NCBI RefSeq assembly: GCF_032461945.1
Contig: NZ_JAWCUD010000003.1
Span: 62,001-126,000 of the forward strand
From: Paenibacillus_E violae
GTDB lineage: Bacteria > Bacillota > Bacilli > Paenibacillales > NBRC-103111
DNA: 64,000 bases
Direction of reading: 5' to 3'
Numbering within the stretch: position 1 is the first letter of the stretch; every line of letters starts with the position of its first letter. This document shows positions 53,291-60,449 of this stretch, piece after piece. The notes beneath the pieces were generated by a model, which saw nothing but the letters and a program-made list of their open reading frames with translations, had not been told where the DNA came from and did not search any database. The position numbers and the translations under genes are program-made.

Positions 53291-54136
53291 ATGTATTACC
53301 GATTTGTTCCCCACTGGCCATATTATTCCCCTTATGTGGAAGGCGAGTGGCTCTCGTGGCGTAGCGCCGTTGAATCTGACGGAGTCAGTCGTCTGCCTGA
53401 GCAGCGGCTTTCCTTCGTGCTTGTGCATGGATCCTGGGCCGACGCTCATTTCTGGGACGGCGTTGCTGCCGTACTGCGCAGTCAGGGGCATACCGTCCAT
53501 GCGCCGGAATACGCGGGTCACGGCACAGATCCGAACAAAAATGTCACGCATGCGATGATCACGAAGTCTGTCGTCGATTATATAATGAGGCTGAACTTGC
53601 GCGACATCGTTCTCGTAGGACACAGCTTCGGTGGCACTGTCATCCAGAAGGTTGCTGAACAAATACCAGATCGCATCAAACGCCTCGTCTTCTGGGACGC
53701 ATTTGTTCTGAAAGACGGCGGGTCGCTAGCGGATGAGTTGCCGCCTCCAACGAGGCAGGGTTTCGAGCAGCTCAGAGCCGGATCGAAGGACGACACCATT
53801 CTGCTTCCATTTCCGCTGTTTCGGGATTTGTTCGTCAATACAGCAACTTTGGAGCAAGCCAAACATTTCTATACAAGTGTCCGTCCTGAACCGGCGAAAC
53901 CGCTTTTCGAGAAATTAGATCTCAAAGTGTTCTATACACTGCCTACGCCCAAAAGTTACGTCTATTTCTATCAAGACAACGTATTGCCACAAGGAGAAGG
54001 CTTCGGCTGGAATCCGCATATGTCCTCGCGGCTCGGTGTGTTCCGTTTGATCGTCGGGGACGGAGACCATTTTACGGATACGCGCACAAGGCCTGCCATG
54101 CTGGCTCGGAAGCTGTACGAGGCGGGACGTGACTGA
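53291..54136 (+). CDS. Alpha/beta-hydrolase (methylesterase/lyase-like)
   Basis: A 281-residue esterase-like hydrolase, related to the plant methylesterase/hydroxynitrile-lyase type. The N-terminal 35 residues are unusual, rich in Tyr and Pro (MYYRFVPHWPYYSPYVEGEW). The core begins with FVLVHGSWADAHFWDGVAAV. The nucleophile Ser is in LVGHSFGGTV (about residue 118), and the catalytic His is in VGDGDHFTD near the end. I use the ATG at 53291, about 10 nt after GAGAGG; an in-frame TTG two codons earlier is possible. It directly follows the amylase remnant, so its N-terminus may derive from a rearrangement. Substrate unknown. Confidence 0.85.
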   Translation: MYYRFVPHWPYYSPYVEGEWLSWRSAVESDGVSRLPEQRLSFVLVHGSWADAHFWDGVAAVLRSQGHTVHAPEYAGHGTDPNKNVTHAMITKSVVDYIMRLNLRDIVLVGHSFGGTVIQKVAEQIPDRIKRLVFWDAFVLKDGGSLADELPPPTRQGFEQLRAGSKDDTILLPFPLFRDLFVNTATLEQAKHFYTSVRPEPAKPLFEKLDLKVFYTLPTPKSYVYFYQDNVLPQGEGFGWNPHMSSRLGVFRLIVGDGDHFTDTRTRPAMLARKLYEAGRD

Positions 54137-54152
54137 TCGGAAACGCAAATGT

Positions 54153-54184
54153 AAGCCCAGGCGTACCATGTTTGGGCTTTATTT
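54153..54184 (+). terminator. Terminator of the alpha/beta-hydrolase gene
   Basis: Arms AAGCCCA/TGGGCTT (54153-54159 and 54173-54179) are followed by TATTTGTT, 17 bp after the stop codon. Confidence 0.7.
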
Positions 54185-54214
54185 GTTATTGGGGTATAGA
54201 AGTAACAGAAATTT

Positions 54215-54231
54215 ATACCAGCATATGGTAT
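54215..54231. promoter_or_regulatory. Palindrome upstream of the methyltransferase gene
   Basis: ATACCA-GCATA-TGGTAT is an inverted repeat that overlaps a TATTAT -10-like box, 41-57 bp before the start codon. Possible operator; weak evidence. Confidence 0.3.
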
Positions 54232-54271
54232 TATGAGTGTTGGATAAGCCTATAACAGTAGTGGAAGGGAC

Positions 54272-55072
54272 GTGGATATTCTGAGCCAATGGAATGAAAT
54301 GACGGACGATTCTCAGTCCAGATGGGACGAGATTGCGGCGTTTTGGGATGATTACATGGGTGAACATAGCAATCGATTCCATCGTGAAATTATCAGACCA
54401 AAGACGGAAGAACTTCTTGAAGTAAAAGAAGGTCAGATCCTGCTGGATATTGCATGTGGTAATGGAAACTTCTCACGAAGGTTGGCTGATTTAGGCGCTG
54501 AGGTTGTTGCTTTTGACTATAGTCCTAACATGATCGAGCGAGCAAAAATAAGGTCAACTACCTATATAAATCGCATAGATTATCAAGTGGTTGATGCAAC
54601 AAACTATCAGTCATTACTAACCCTCGGAATAGAAAAGTATGATGGTGCTGTGGCTAATATGGCTCTAATGGATATTGCGGATCTAACCTGTTTAACAAAG
54701 GCGCTTTCACAGCTATTAAAAAAGAGCGGGATCTTCGTATTCTCCATACCGCATCCGTGTTTCCAAACGCCAACTACAAGAAAAATACATGAATCCGAAG
54801 ACCGTAACGGGGAGATTGTTACAAGAAATAGTGTCCAAATCTCAACCTATTTAACTCCAGAGCCTAGCCAAACAATAGGCATAAAAGGTCAACCTGTTCC
54901 TCATCTCCTATTTCATAGGCCTTTATCCTATTATATGAATTTATTTTTCAGCTCGGGTTTTGTTCTAGATGGTTTGCATGAGCCAAGCTTCGAGAAGGAT
55001 GAACAGGCAAACAATAAGTTCGATTGGTATGATATCCCGCCTGCGGTTATATTTCGTTTTAGAAAAATGTAG
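54272..55072 (+). CDS. Class I SAM-dependent methyltransferase
   Basis: A 266-residue methyltransferase with the SAM-binding motif I LLDIACGNGNFSRRLADLG (about residues 55-73), the acidic loop VVAFDYSPNMIERAK and motif IV around YDGAVANMALMDIAD. The C-terminal part has the IPHPCFQTP and HRPLSYYMNLFFSSGF segments seen in small-molecule methyltransferases. The start is a GTG close behind GGAAGGG. No neighbour suggests a substrate. A decayed fragment and a repeat copy follow downstream. Confidence 0.88.
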   Translation: MDILSQWNEMTDDSQSRWDEIAAFWDDYMGEHSNRFHREIIRPKTEELLEVKEGQILLDIACGNGNFSRRLADLGAEVVAFDYSPNMIERAKIRSTTYINRIDYQVVDATNYQSLLTLGIEKYDGAVANMALMDIADLTCLTKALSQLLKKSGIFVFSIPHPCFQTPTTRKIHESEDRNGEIVTRNSVQISTYLTPEPSQTIGIKGQPVPHLLFHRPLSYYMNLFFSSGFVLDGLHEPSFEKDEQANNKFDWYDIPPAVIFRFRKM

Positions 55073-55084
55073 GATGTGCAAGTT

Positions 55085-55415
55085 CTGTAATGGTACTGAG
55101 TAGACTGTCTCGGACCCTGTTAACTTAAGTTGATAATCTATCGGTTCGGCGTGGACATCCTCCATAAGCGCTGGTTTGATAATCCATTTTGGTCCAAGCC
55201 AGGTATCAATTTGATACCACGTTCCTGATTACCCGGTGGCACTCATCGCGTTTATAACGTACTTCGGTCCATACTGTATATTGGCAGACCTTTAGCCATT
55301 CCTCGGGACTTCTTTTGTAATAAAAACTAAATGGTGCACCTGGGGCAAGCTGCACATTTTGATAAGGTGCTATGGCACCTAGAGGACGGCTGTTTTCATC
55401 GTCAAACAAGCTAAA
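55085..55415 (-). pseudogene. Remnant of a secreted SH3-like (GW/SLAP-type) repeat protein
   Basis: Two adjoining minus-strand frames carry pieces of one protein: LFDDENSRPLGAIAPYQNVQ and WLKVCQYTVWTEVRYKRDE in 55206-55409, then WYQIDTWLGPKWIIKPALM and LTGSETVYSVPLQN in another frame from about 55085 to 55215. The phrase WYQIDTWLGPKWI and the LT..-LFDD opening resemble cell-wall SH3-like repeats of Paenibacillus secreted proteins. No start, signal peptide or continuous frame exists. The family call is from memory and moderate. Confidence 0.45.
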
Positions 55416-55418
55416 TAC

Positions 55419-55461
55419 AGGGGGAGGCTGTAAACTCCCCTAGCGGACTCTAGTTCCCCTT
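55419..55461. repeat. Short copy of the dispersed intergenic module (site C)
   Basis: On the minus strand GGGGAACTAGAGTCCGCTA is followed at once by a second degenerate unit GGGGAGTTTACAGCC. This matches the start of the module at sites A and B but with shorter spacing. It sits in the gap between the methyltransferase and the DUF2269 gene, beside the SH3-like remnant. Confidence 0.55.
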
Positions 55462-55485
55462 ACTGACTTTTCGCTCACTACAATG

Positions 55486-55540
55486 AAAAAGAAGAACAAG
55501 TCGCTTATCTGTAAAGACAGCAGCCTGTTCTTCTTTTTTA
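55486..55540. terminator. Terminator of the DUF2269/DUF4267 operon
   Basis: Arms AAAAAGAAGAACA and TGTTCTTCTTTTT enclose a 27-nt loop; the A and T runs allow termination on both strands. It lies just past the stop at 55544. Confidence 0.7.
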
Positions 55541-55543
55541 TCA

Positions 55544-55987
55544 CTACGGTTTAAACACCATTAGCAAAATGACTATGAATGCAGCAAGATTTGCAATCAC
55601 TTCCAACCAGGCAGATCGCCTGCGACTTTGCCTGTACGCATCAGGCAAATTATCGCCCTGCGTCTTCTGCAGCAGTGTAAGCTGCTGCTTAATGCCCGCC
55701 GGAATGAGTCCGGCAAAGATGACGAGAATGACTAGGAAGATGACAATCGAGAGCAAATACCACAGCTCTTTAAACAAAGAGGTTTCAAGAAAGCCAAGGG
55801 CCAAACCTGTAAGCAGCAGCAATGTGCCACCTAGCTTCGGGAGGATCGCCGTCTTCTCCAACAGTGCGAGCGCGAACTTGGCTTGACCTGTTGTTCTGGC
55901 GCTGCTCATAATTAAAGGGTAGCAGATGACTGCAGCCATAGCTGTTATGGCGGAAATAATATGGACGAACAACAGGTAAATATACAT
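55544..55987 (-). CDS. DUF2269-family membrane protein
   Basis: A 147-residue integral membrane protein with four predicted helices (about residues 5-28, 48-70, 76-98 and 126-145) and a charged loop between helices 3 and 4 (KQQLTLLQKTQGDNLPDAYR). It resembles the DUF2269 family, whose function is unknown. It follows the DUF4267-like gene by 21 bp and shares its divergent HxlR control region. Confidence 0.75.
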   Translation of the reverse strand: MYIYLLFVHIISAITAMAAVICYPLIMSSARTTGQAKFALALLEKTAILPKLGGTLLLLTGLALGFLETSLFKELWYLLSIVIFLVILVIFAGLIPAGIKQQLTLLQKTQGDNLPDAYRQSRRRSAWLEVIANLAAFIVILLMVFKP

Positions 55988-56008
55988 GTATGGCCCCCTA
56001 CTTTATAT

Positions 56009-56479
56009 TTAAACTTCTAATGAGGATATTGTTTTAATAGTTGTGGTTTTCGTACTTATCATTGTTTCCGTATTCGCGATCCGGGCACGCTGCTCTTCTC
56101 GATATAACATCCAACCTACGACAAGTCCGTATACGGCTGTAACAATATGGATCCAAGAAGGAGTTTTATCTGCGGCAATTGTTATCACCAATAGGGCATC
56201 GATAATAGGCATTACTATAGAAGTTAGCATGACAACGAGCATTGCTTTTCTCATCCGAAGTACCATTAAGGCTAGCAGGAAGATACCAATAAACAGGTCA
56301 CGATCTGCTTTAATATGAACAAGATATTTATCAGAAACGTCATGCAGAGGGAGGCCAAAATCTCGAATCGCCGCTTCCGGTGTGATAAAACCTTTTACTC
56401 CTAAAAAAAACATCAACAGCGTAACAACCCCCACTAACCAAAACGATACTGACTTTAATCCCCAATTCGATGCGCTCAT
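56009..56479 (-). CDS. DUF4267-like membrane protein
   Basis: A membrane protein of about 156 residues with four helices (first near SFWLVGVVTLLMFFLGVKGF). It has the phrase FITPEAAIRDFGLPL typical of DUF4267 proteins, and a hydrophilic Thr-rich C-terminus. I choose the ATG at 56479, with AAAGGAG about 8 nt upstream; an earlier in-frame ATG contains that site. It is divergent from an HxlR regulator with two palindromic sites between them, so it is the likely target gene. Function unknown. Confidence 0.75.
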   Translation of the reverse strand: MSASNWGLKSVSFWLVGVVTLLMFFLGVKGFITPEAAIRDFGLPLHDVSDKYLVHIKADRDLFIGIFLLALMVLRMRKAMLVVMLTSIVMPIIDALLVITIAADKTPSWIHIVTAVYGLVVGWMLYREEQRARIANTETMISTKTTTIKTISSLEV

Positions 56480-56552
56480 TTTTTTGTCTCCTTTTTCCAA
56501 TTTATTTAATTGACTTTATTGTACTGCGGGACTATTATTCTGTTAAGAACGC

Positions 56553-56582
56553 ACTTTAAAGTACGCCACATACTTAAAAGTA
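56553..56582. promoter_or_regulatory. Paired palindromes between DUF4267 and HxlR genes
   Basis: A perfect palindrome ACTTTAAAGT (56553-56562) and a near copy ACTTAAAAGT (56572-56581) are 19 bp apart in the divergent gap. They are probable operators of the HxlR regulator. Confidence 0.5.
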
Positions 56583-56598
56583 AGGGTGTGATATATCA

Positions 56599-56931
56599 AT
56601 GATTCATCAACGCGAGTGTCCCATCGAGACGGTCATTCATGTTTTAGGTGGAAAGTGGAAACCGACGATCTTATGGCATTTAGTTGAATCAACCAGGCGG
56701 TATAACGATCTGGAAAAGCTAATTCCGGATGTCTCCCAAAAAATGCTCACACAACATCTTCGTGATTTAGAACACGAAGGCGTGATCCAAAGAACGGTAT
56801 ACCCTACCGTCCCTCCAAAAGTAGAATATTCGCTTAGTGAATATGGCCGAACATTGGTCCCTGTAGCAGAAGTCATGTGTGCTTGGGGAGAAAAACATAA
56901 TGAACGCAAACAAAAAGAACCAGCGTCTTAA
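56599..56931 (+). CDS. HxlR-family transcription regulator
   Basis: A 110-residue winged-helix regulator of the HxlR family. It has ECPIETVIHVLGGKWKPTIL at the start, LIPDVSQKMLTQHLRDLEHE as recognition helix region and VEYSLSEYGRTLVPV at the wing. The Cys near residue 6 is the residue that senses reactive electrophiles in some relatives. Its last codons form half of a perfect inverted repeat shared with the next gene (see 56903-56954). It is divergent from the DUF4267/DUF2269 genes and likely controls them. Confidence 0.92.
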   Translation: MIHQRECPIETVIHVLGGKWKPTILWHLVESTRRYNDLEKLIPDVSQKMLTQHLRDLEHEGVIQRTVYPTVPPKVEYSLSEYGRTLVPVAEVMCAWGEKHNERKQKEPAS

Positions 56932-56954
56932 AGCTGGTTCTTTTTGTTTGCGTT
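56903..56954. terminator. Coding-end inverted repeat shared by two convergent HxlR genes
   Basis: Perfect 22-bp arms (56903-56924 and 56933-56954) flank 8 bases (GTCTTAAA) that contain the overlapping stop codons of both genes. The arms are themselves coding in each gene. The AAAAAG/CTTTTT parts next to a GAACCAGC/GCTGGTTC stem give an intrinsic terminator in both directions. Confidence 0.85.
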
Positions 56955-57278
56955 TAAGTCATTTTCCTGAACCCAAGCCCACATAGCTGCAAAAATAGGC
57001 TGCAGTTCCCACCCGCGCTCCGTTAGCTCATATTCTACATGTAGGGGAACCCCGGGGTATAGCGTGCGCGTAATAATGCCTTTTTCCTCTAATACCCTCA
57101 GTCGATCTGTTAATGTCTTCGGGCTAATCGGGTGCAACCTTCGCCGCAACTCTCCGAATCGCCTGGTGCCGACGAACAACTCCAACAAAAGAGGAAGTGT
57201 CCATTTACCATCCAAGATTTCGAGCAAAGGATCAATCGCTTCGATACAAGAACGATCCAACATGCACGTTTCCTCCAT
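56928..57278 (-). CDS. HxlR-family transcription regulator
   Basis: A 116-residue winged-helix regulator, distinct from its neighbour. It has AIDPLLEILDGKWTLPLLLE at the start, LHPISPKTLTDRLRVLEEKG as recognition helix and VEYELTERGWELQPIF at the wing. A Cys lies near the N-terminus (RSCIEAID). It converges on the other HxlR gene; the two stop codons overlap by 3 bases. The divergent neighbour is the haloalkane-dehalogenase-like gene about 250 bp away, a possible target. Confidence 0.9.
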   Translation of the reverse strand: MEETCMLDRSCIEAIDPLLEILDGKWTLPLLLELFVGTRRFGELRRRLHPISPKTLTDRLRVLEEKGIITRTLYPGVPLHVEYELTERGWELQPIFAAMWAWVQENDLNANKKNQL

Positions 57279-57441
57279 AGTTCATTTTGTGAAACTATTG
57301 CACCTTTTTGTAACTACTTTTCAAATGTACCACAGTACTGTAGTCTTATTGAAGAGCAGGAATATAAGTTTCTACTTCATATCGATTTCAACCCCTGCGT
57401 GGTGCGCGCAACCAGGGCAATTAAGCGATAGGATCAAGGCT

Positions 57442-57470
57442 TTGTACCATTTTAATAATCAGAATATTCA
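57442..57470 (+). promoter_or_regulatory. Sigma-A-type promoter of the dehalogenase-like gene
   Basis: TTGTAC (57442-57447), a 17-nt spacer and TATTCA (57465-57470) lie 56 bp before the start codon. Confidence 0.45.
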
Positions 57471-57525
57471 GCTATTTACTCCATACCATTTAAACTTTGC
57501 CTGAAAAGGCTGATTGGAGGCACAT

Positions 57526-58425
57526 ATGCAAAGACCATTTGTTGTAGATACATCGGAGTATCCGTTCAAGGACAACTGGATGCCGTATCGCGATGGCATG
57601 ATTCATTACGTTGACGAGGGGCAAGGCCCCGTCATTCTTCTTCTACACGGAAATCCCACCTGGTCGTATCTTTACCGGAATGTCATCAAAGAGTTGAGCG
57701 GTGAATGTCGGCTAATTGCACTGGATTACCCAGGACTCGGGATGTCACGGGCTCCTTCCGGCTATGGCTACACACCTCAGGAGCATTCGGAGGCGGTCAC
57801 CGAATTCATCCGGCGCTTAGATCTCAGAGACTTCGTACTAGTCGTGCAAGATTGGGGAGGTCCGATCGGGTTCAATTACGCCGTCAAACACCATGAGAAT
57901 CTGCGCGGAATTGTCCTTATGAATACATGGGCATGGCCGGCAACACTCCCCGCGATGAAGCTATTCTCGTTAGCGATGGGGGGATGGCCAATCGGCTATT
58001 GGCTGCAGACAAGGCATAACTTTTTCGCTAAGAAAATTGTTCCACATGGGATCCATCATACCGAGAAAGTTACGAATACCTTGAGAAAGGCCTATACCGA
58101 TCCATTCCCAACGCCAAAATCACGGAAACCTACATGGGTATTCCCGAGGCAGATCCGAATGGCACGTCCTTGGCTTGAGGAGATCGAGAAAAAACTTCCG
58201 GTTCTATCCCATTTGCCAACTCAGATTCTGTGGGGGACGAAAGATAGCGCGGGTTTTCCACCTGTAGAAATGGCCAGATGGCAGAGTTATTTGAAAATGA
58301 ATGAAACCGAGTCGTTAGTCGACGCCTCTCACTATGTGCAGGAAGATCGGCCAGACCGGGTGACCGCATCCATTCGCAGAGTCCTTAAACGGACAGCGCA
58401 ACAAATACAGGAGGTTATACAATGA
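57526..58425 (+). CDS. Haloalkane dehalogenase-like alpha/beta-hydrolase
   Basis: A 299-residue hydrolase. HGNPTWSYLYRNVI (from residue 41) carries the halide/oxyanion residues, the nucleophile is Asp109 in LVVQDWGGPIG, and the catalytic His lies in DASHYVQEDRPDRV near residue 280. An Asp nucleophile followed by Trp is typical of haloalkane dehalogenases rather than esterases. The physiological substrate may not be a haloalkane, since homologues act on varied small molecules. I choose the ATG at 57526, with TTGGAGG 5 nt upstream. It overlaps the next gene by 4 bases. Confidence 0.9.
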   Translation: MQRPFVVDTSEYPFKDNWMPYRDGMIHYVDEGQGPVILLLHGNPTWSYLYRNVIKELSGECRLIALDYPGLGMSRAPSGYGYTPQEHSEAVTEFIRRLDLRDFVLVVQDWGGPIGFNYAVKHHENLRGIVLMNTWAWPATLPAMKLFSLAMGGWPIGYWLQTRHNFFAKKIVPHGIHHTEKVTNTLRKAYTDPFPTPKSRKPTWVFPRQIRMARPWLEEIEKKLPVLSHLPTQILWGTKDSAGFPPVEMARWQSYLKMNETESLVDASHYVQEDRPDRVTASIRRVLKRTAQQIQEVIQ

Positions 58426-58937
58426 AAACAATTCTATGGGCAACATTAACTGGTAACGGCAACTACGCGCAATCGAGTTCGAATCACCCGCCAAAAGAGG
58501 AAGCACTCGGCGATTTTGCAGCACACGCTAGAAAAGCAGGAAATTTCATTGTCGGAAGACGTACGTTTGAAGGGATGCAGGCAAGCGGCAGTGGCGGCGA
58601 TTTTGCCGAAATGGATATCGTCGTTGTATCGGGGAGCGTAAAAGAAATTCCCGGTGTGACGGTTGTTGGCTCGCCAAGCGACGCCTTAAGCTACCTGCGG
58701 GATAAAGGCTATCCAACTGCCCTCATTTCGGGAGGTGCGGACCTTCACAATGCTTTCCTGAGTCAAGGGCTTGTCGATGAACTCATATTCAATATCGCAC
58801 CGGTACTCGAAGGCAAAGGGCTTAATCTATTAATCGATACGGAGAAATACCAATACAAGGAAGTGGAATTATTGAACTTTAAATCGCTCGGCAGCGGCGT
58901 CGTTCAAGTGCACTATGCAATTGATCATACTATATAG
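58422..58937 (+). CDS. Dihydrofolate-reductase-like (RibD C-terminal type) protein
   Basis: A 171-residue protein with the dihydrofolate reductase fold of the RibD C-terminal/YyaP type. It has FIVGRRTFEGMQ (about residues 43-54), the NADPH-binding ALISGGADLHNAFLSQGLVD and the late NIAPVLEGKGLNLL. These proteins are probable NADPH reductases of unknown substrate. The ATG overlaps the stop of the dehalogenase-like gene (ATGA), so the two are coupled and likely act together. Confidence 0.9.
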   Translation: MKTILWATLTGNGNYAQSSSNHPPKEEALGDFAAHARKAGNFIVGRRTFEGMQASGSGGDFAEMDIVVVSGSVKEIPGVTVVGSPSDALSYLRDKGYPTALISGGADLHNAFLSQGLVDELIFNIAPVLEGKGLNLLIDTEKYQYKEVELLNFKSLGSGVVQVHYAIDHTI

Positions 58938-58969
58938 GATGCATCGTGTAGCCTTCCAGCGGGCCGAAC

Positions 58970-59003
58970 ACGAAAACCGCGCCTTTTAGGACGCGGTTTT
59001 TGT
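58970..59003 (+). terminator. Terminator of the dehalogenase/reductase operon
   Basis: Arms AAAACCGCG and CGCGGTTTTT with a 10-nt loop followed by T-rich sequence, 33 bp after the stop. The A-run on the other side makes it usable by the minus-strand gene ending at 59015 too. Confidence 0.88.
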
Positions 59004-59014
59004 GTGTTAATCAA

Positions 59015-59818
59015 CTACACTTTCGTTGCTTTAATAGATAGCCATTGAGGAATAGCTGCTAGAGGATTTTTACTCCAATTGCAGTAGTCTTCAAGCTCTT
59101 GTTCTGATAATTGTTCCCCATCATCGGATGAATCATCTACCCAAAACGAACCATGATCAGCATACATTTCCTCTATATGACTAATGTTAAGATTTGAAGA
59201 TATCATAGCATTCATAATATCTTGCATTCGCCACTTATATGTTGGTATCTCTCCAAAAGGGCCAATCACATCGTATGGTTTTTCAACCGTTAACGACTTA
59301 CTCGCCGTGATTCCAAAAGGACGCATAAACGGATGTATATCGAACATGATGTAGGTCCCATTTTGCTTAAGTACCCTATGAATGTTCTTGTACATGGATT
59401 TCAAATCGTTTATCCAAATATGAACGCCGTTTGATGTGTATACAAAGTCATATTCATTATGACTAATCTCAGCTAATTTCATCGTATCGTCGCAAATGAA
59501 TTCAATATCCCAATTATTATTTTTCGCAACTTCATAAGCATTCTCTACTTGTTTCTCCGAAATATCACATGACGTCACTTTTGCACCCATTAAATGAAAA
59601 GCAAAAACAGCATGATTATCGCCACTTGAAGGAACCAAAACCCGCTTGCCACTCATATCTGGCATAGCTTCCTGAATCATGGCATACGTCTTGCTCGGAA
59701 AAGCCGACTCGGGAGACTTCATTATTTTCGCAATGACTTCATCTGATCTGTACTTTCGATACCAAGTATCAGACCATTGATTCCATTGCTCTTTGATGAC
59801 ATTTGCGCTGATATTCAC
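59015..59818 (-). CDS. Class I SAM-dependent methyltransferase
   Basis: A methyltransferase of about 267 residues. The SAM-binding motif I is KRVLVPSSGDNHAVFAFHLMGA, slightly unusual in having SSGDN where most have D-x-G-x-G. Motif II is VTSCDISEKQVENA, and motif IV lies near YDFVYTSNGVHIWINDL. The C-terminal region ends NWSKNPLAAIPQWLSIKATK, typical of this small-molecule methyltransferase subgroup. I favour a GTG start at 59818 behind GAGGGGAGTGGG; an upstream start would place this site within the gene. It stands alone. Confidence 0.85.
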   Translation of the reverse strand: MNISANVIKEQWNQWSDTWYRKYRSDEVIAKIMKSPESAFPSKTYAMIQEAMPDMSGKRVLVPSSGDNHAVFAFHLMGAKVTSCDISEKQVENAYEVAKNNNWDIEFICDDTMKLAEISHNEYDFVYTSNGVHIWINDLKSMYKNIHRVLKQNGTYIMFDIHPFMRPFGITASKSLTVEKPYDVIGPFGEIPTYKWRMQDIMNAMISSNLNISHIEEMYADHGSFWVDDSSDDGEQLSEQELEDYCNWSKNPLAAIPQWLSIKATKV

Positions 59819-59928
59819 ATTCCCACTCCCCTCTTCATAAGGAATATCATTTGTGCAAAGGTTCAAATTAAGTATGCAGGTAATCCCAATAAAAGGAAAG
59901 TGGAAAGATTGTTTAAAATAAATTTAAC

Positions 59929-60270
59929 TTAATCGACGACTATCCGGTCGCCCTTGCTAATTGGTTGTGAAATGACTAAAAATTCAACGTCCTCATTGGA
60001 TTTATTAAACATTTGATGAGGGACTAAGGGAGGAACTTCGACTCCTTCTTGCGGATGCAGGACAACTTCTTCCCCCTCGATTTCCATGGTTGCAATACCC
60101 GAGAGAACGAAGAAAAATTGACGGGATTGCTGATGATAATGTTTGACTTCTGCTGTATCTGCAGGCATCCTTTCATGAATGACGCTCAACTCATTCTTTT
60201 TAACTAAATGCCATCCGTCACATTGATCTCCCCACATATAATGTTCCGCATTATGTTTACTTATTTTCAT
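59929..60270 (-). CDS. Small cupin-domain protein
   Basis: A 113-residue single-domain cupin. The two cupin motifs are visible: EVKHYHQQSRQFFFVLSGIA (about residues 40-59) and HPQEGVEVPPLVPHQMFNKS (about 72-91), supplying the metal-binding His and Glu residues. It may bind a small ligand or isomerise a sugar; no function is assigned. AAGGAG lies 10 nt before the ATG. It is divergent from the GntR regulator. Confidence 0.88.
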   Translation of the reverse strand: MKISKHNAEHYMWGDQCDGWHLVKKNELSVIHERMPADTAEVKHYHQQSRQFFFVLSGIATMEIEGEEVVLHPQEGVEVPPLVPHQMFNKSNEDVEFLVISQPISKGDRIVVD

Positions 60271-60362
60271 CTCAATAAGCTCCTTCTCCGTTGTTTCAAC
60301 AGAGAATTATTATACATAAATATGAATAAAAATTCAAAACTCCAATGTAAAGAAACCTTTAC

Positions 60363-60416
60363 TTGCGAAATCTTCTTTTGATCGCATATGATACATGGTA
60401 GACACGCGGGTCTACC
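60363..60416 (+). promoter_or_regulatory. Promoter and inverted-repeat operator of the GntR gene
   Basis: TTGCGA (60363-60368) and TATGAT (60387-60392) are 18 nt apart. A perfect inverted repeat GGTAGAC-ACGCGG-GTCTACC (60397-60416) begins 4 bp after the -10 box, a classic site for autorepression. Confidence 0.6.
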
Positions 60417-60449
60417 CCCAAAACATCGTGCGAGAGGACTAGCAAGCAT

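Noticed and set aside
53078..53662. Minus-strand open frame of 194 codons across the hydrolase gene
   Set aside because: It is antisense to the well-supported hydrolase at 53291-54136, has no family motifs, and most of it mirrors that gene's codons.
55206..55409. A real small gene of 67 codons on the minus strand
   Set aside because: No ribosome site, and homology continues in another frame, so it is treated as a remnant.
57333..57350. ACAGTACTGT palindrome in the gap before the dehalogenase-like gene as an HxlR operator
   Set aside because: A single short palindrome with no second copy; too likely by chance to list as a feature.
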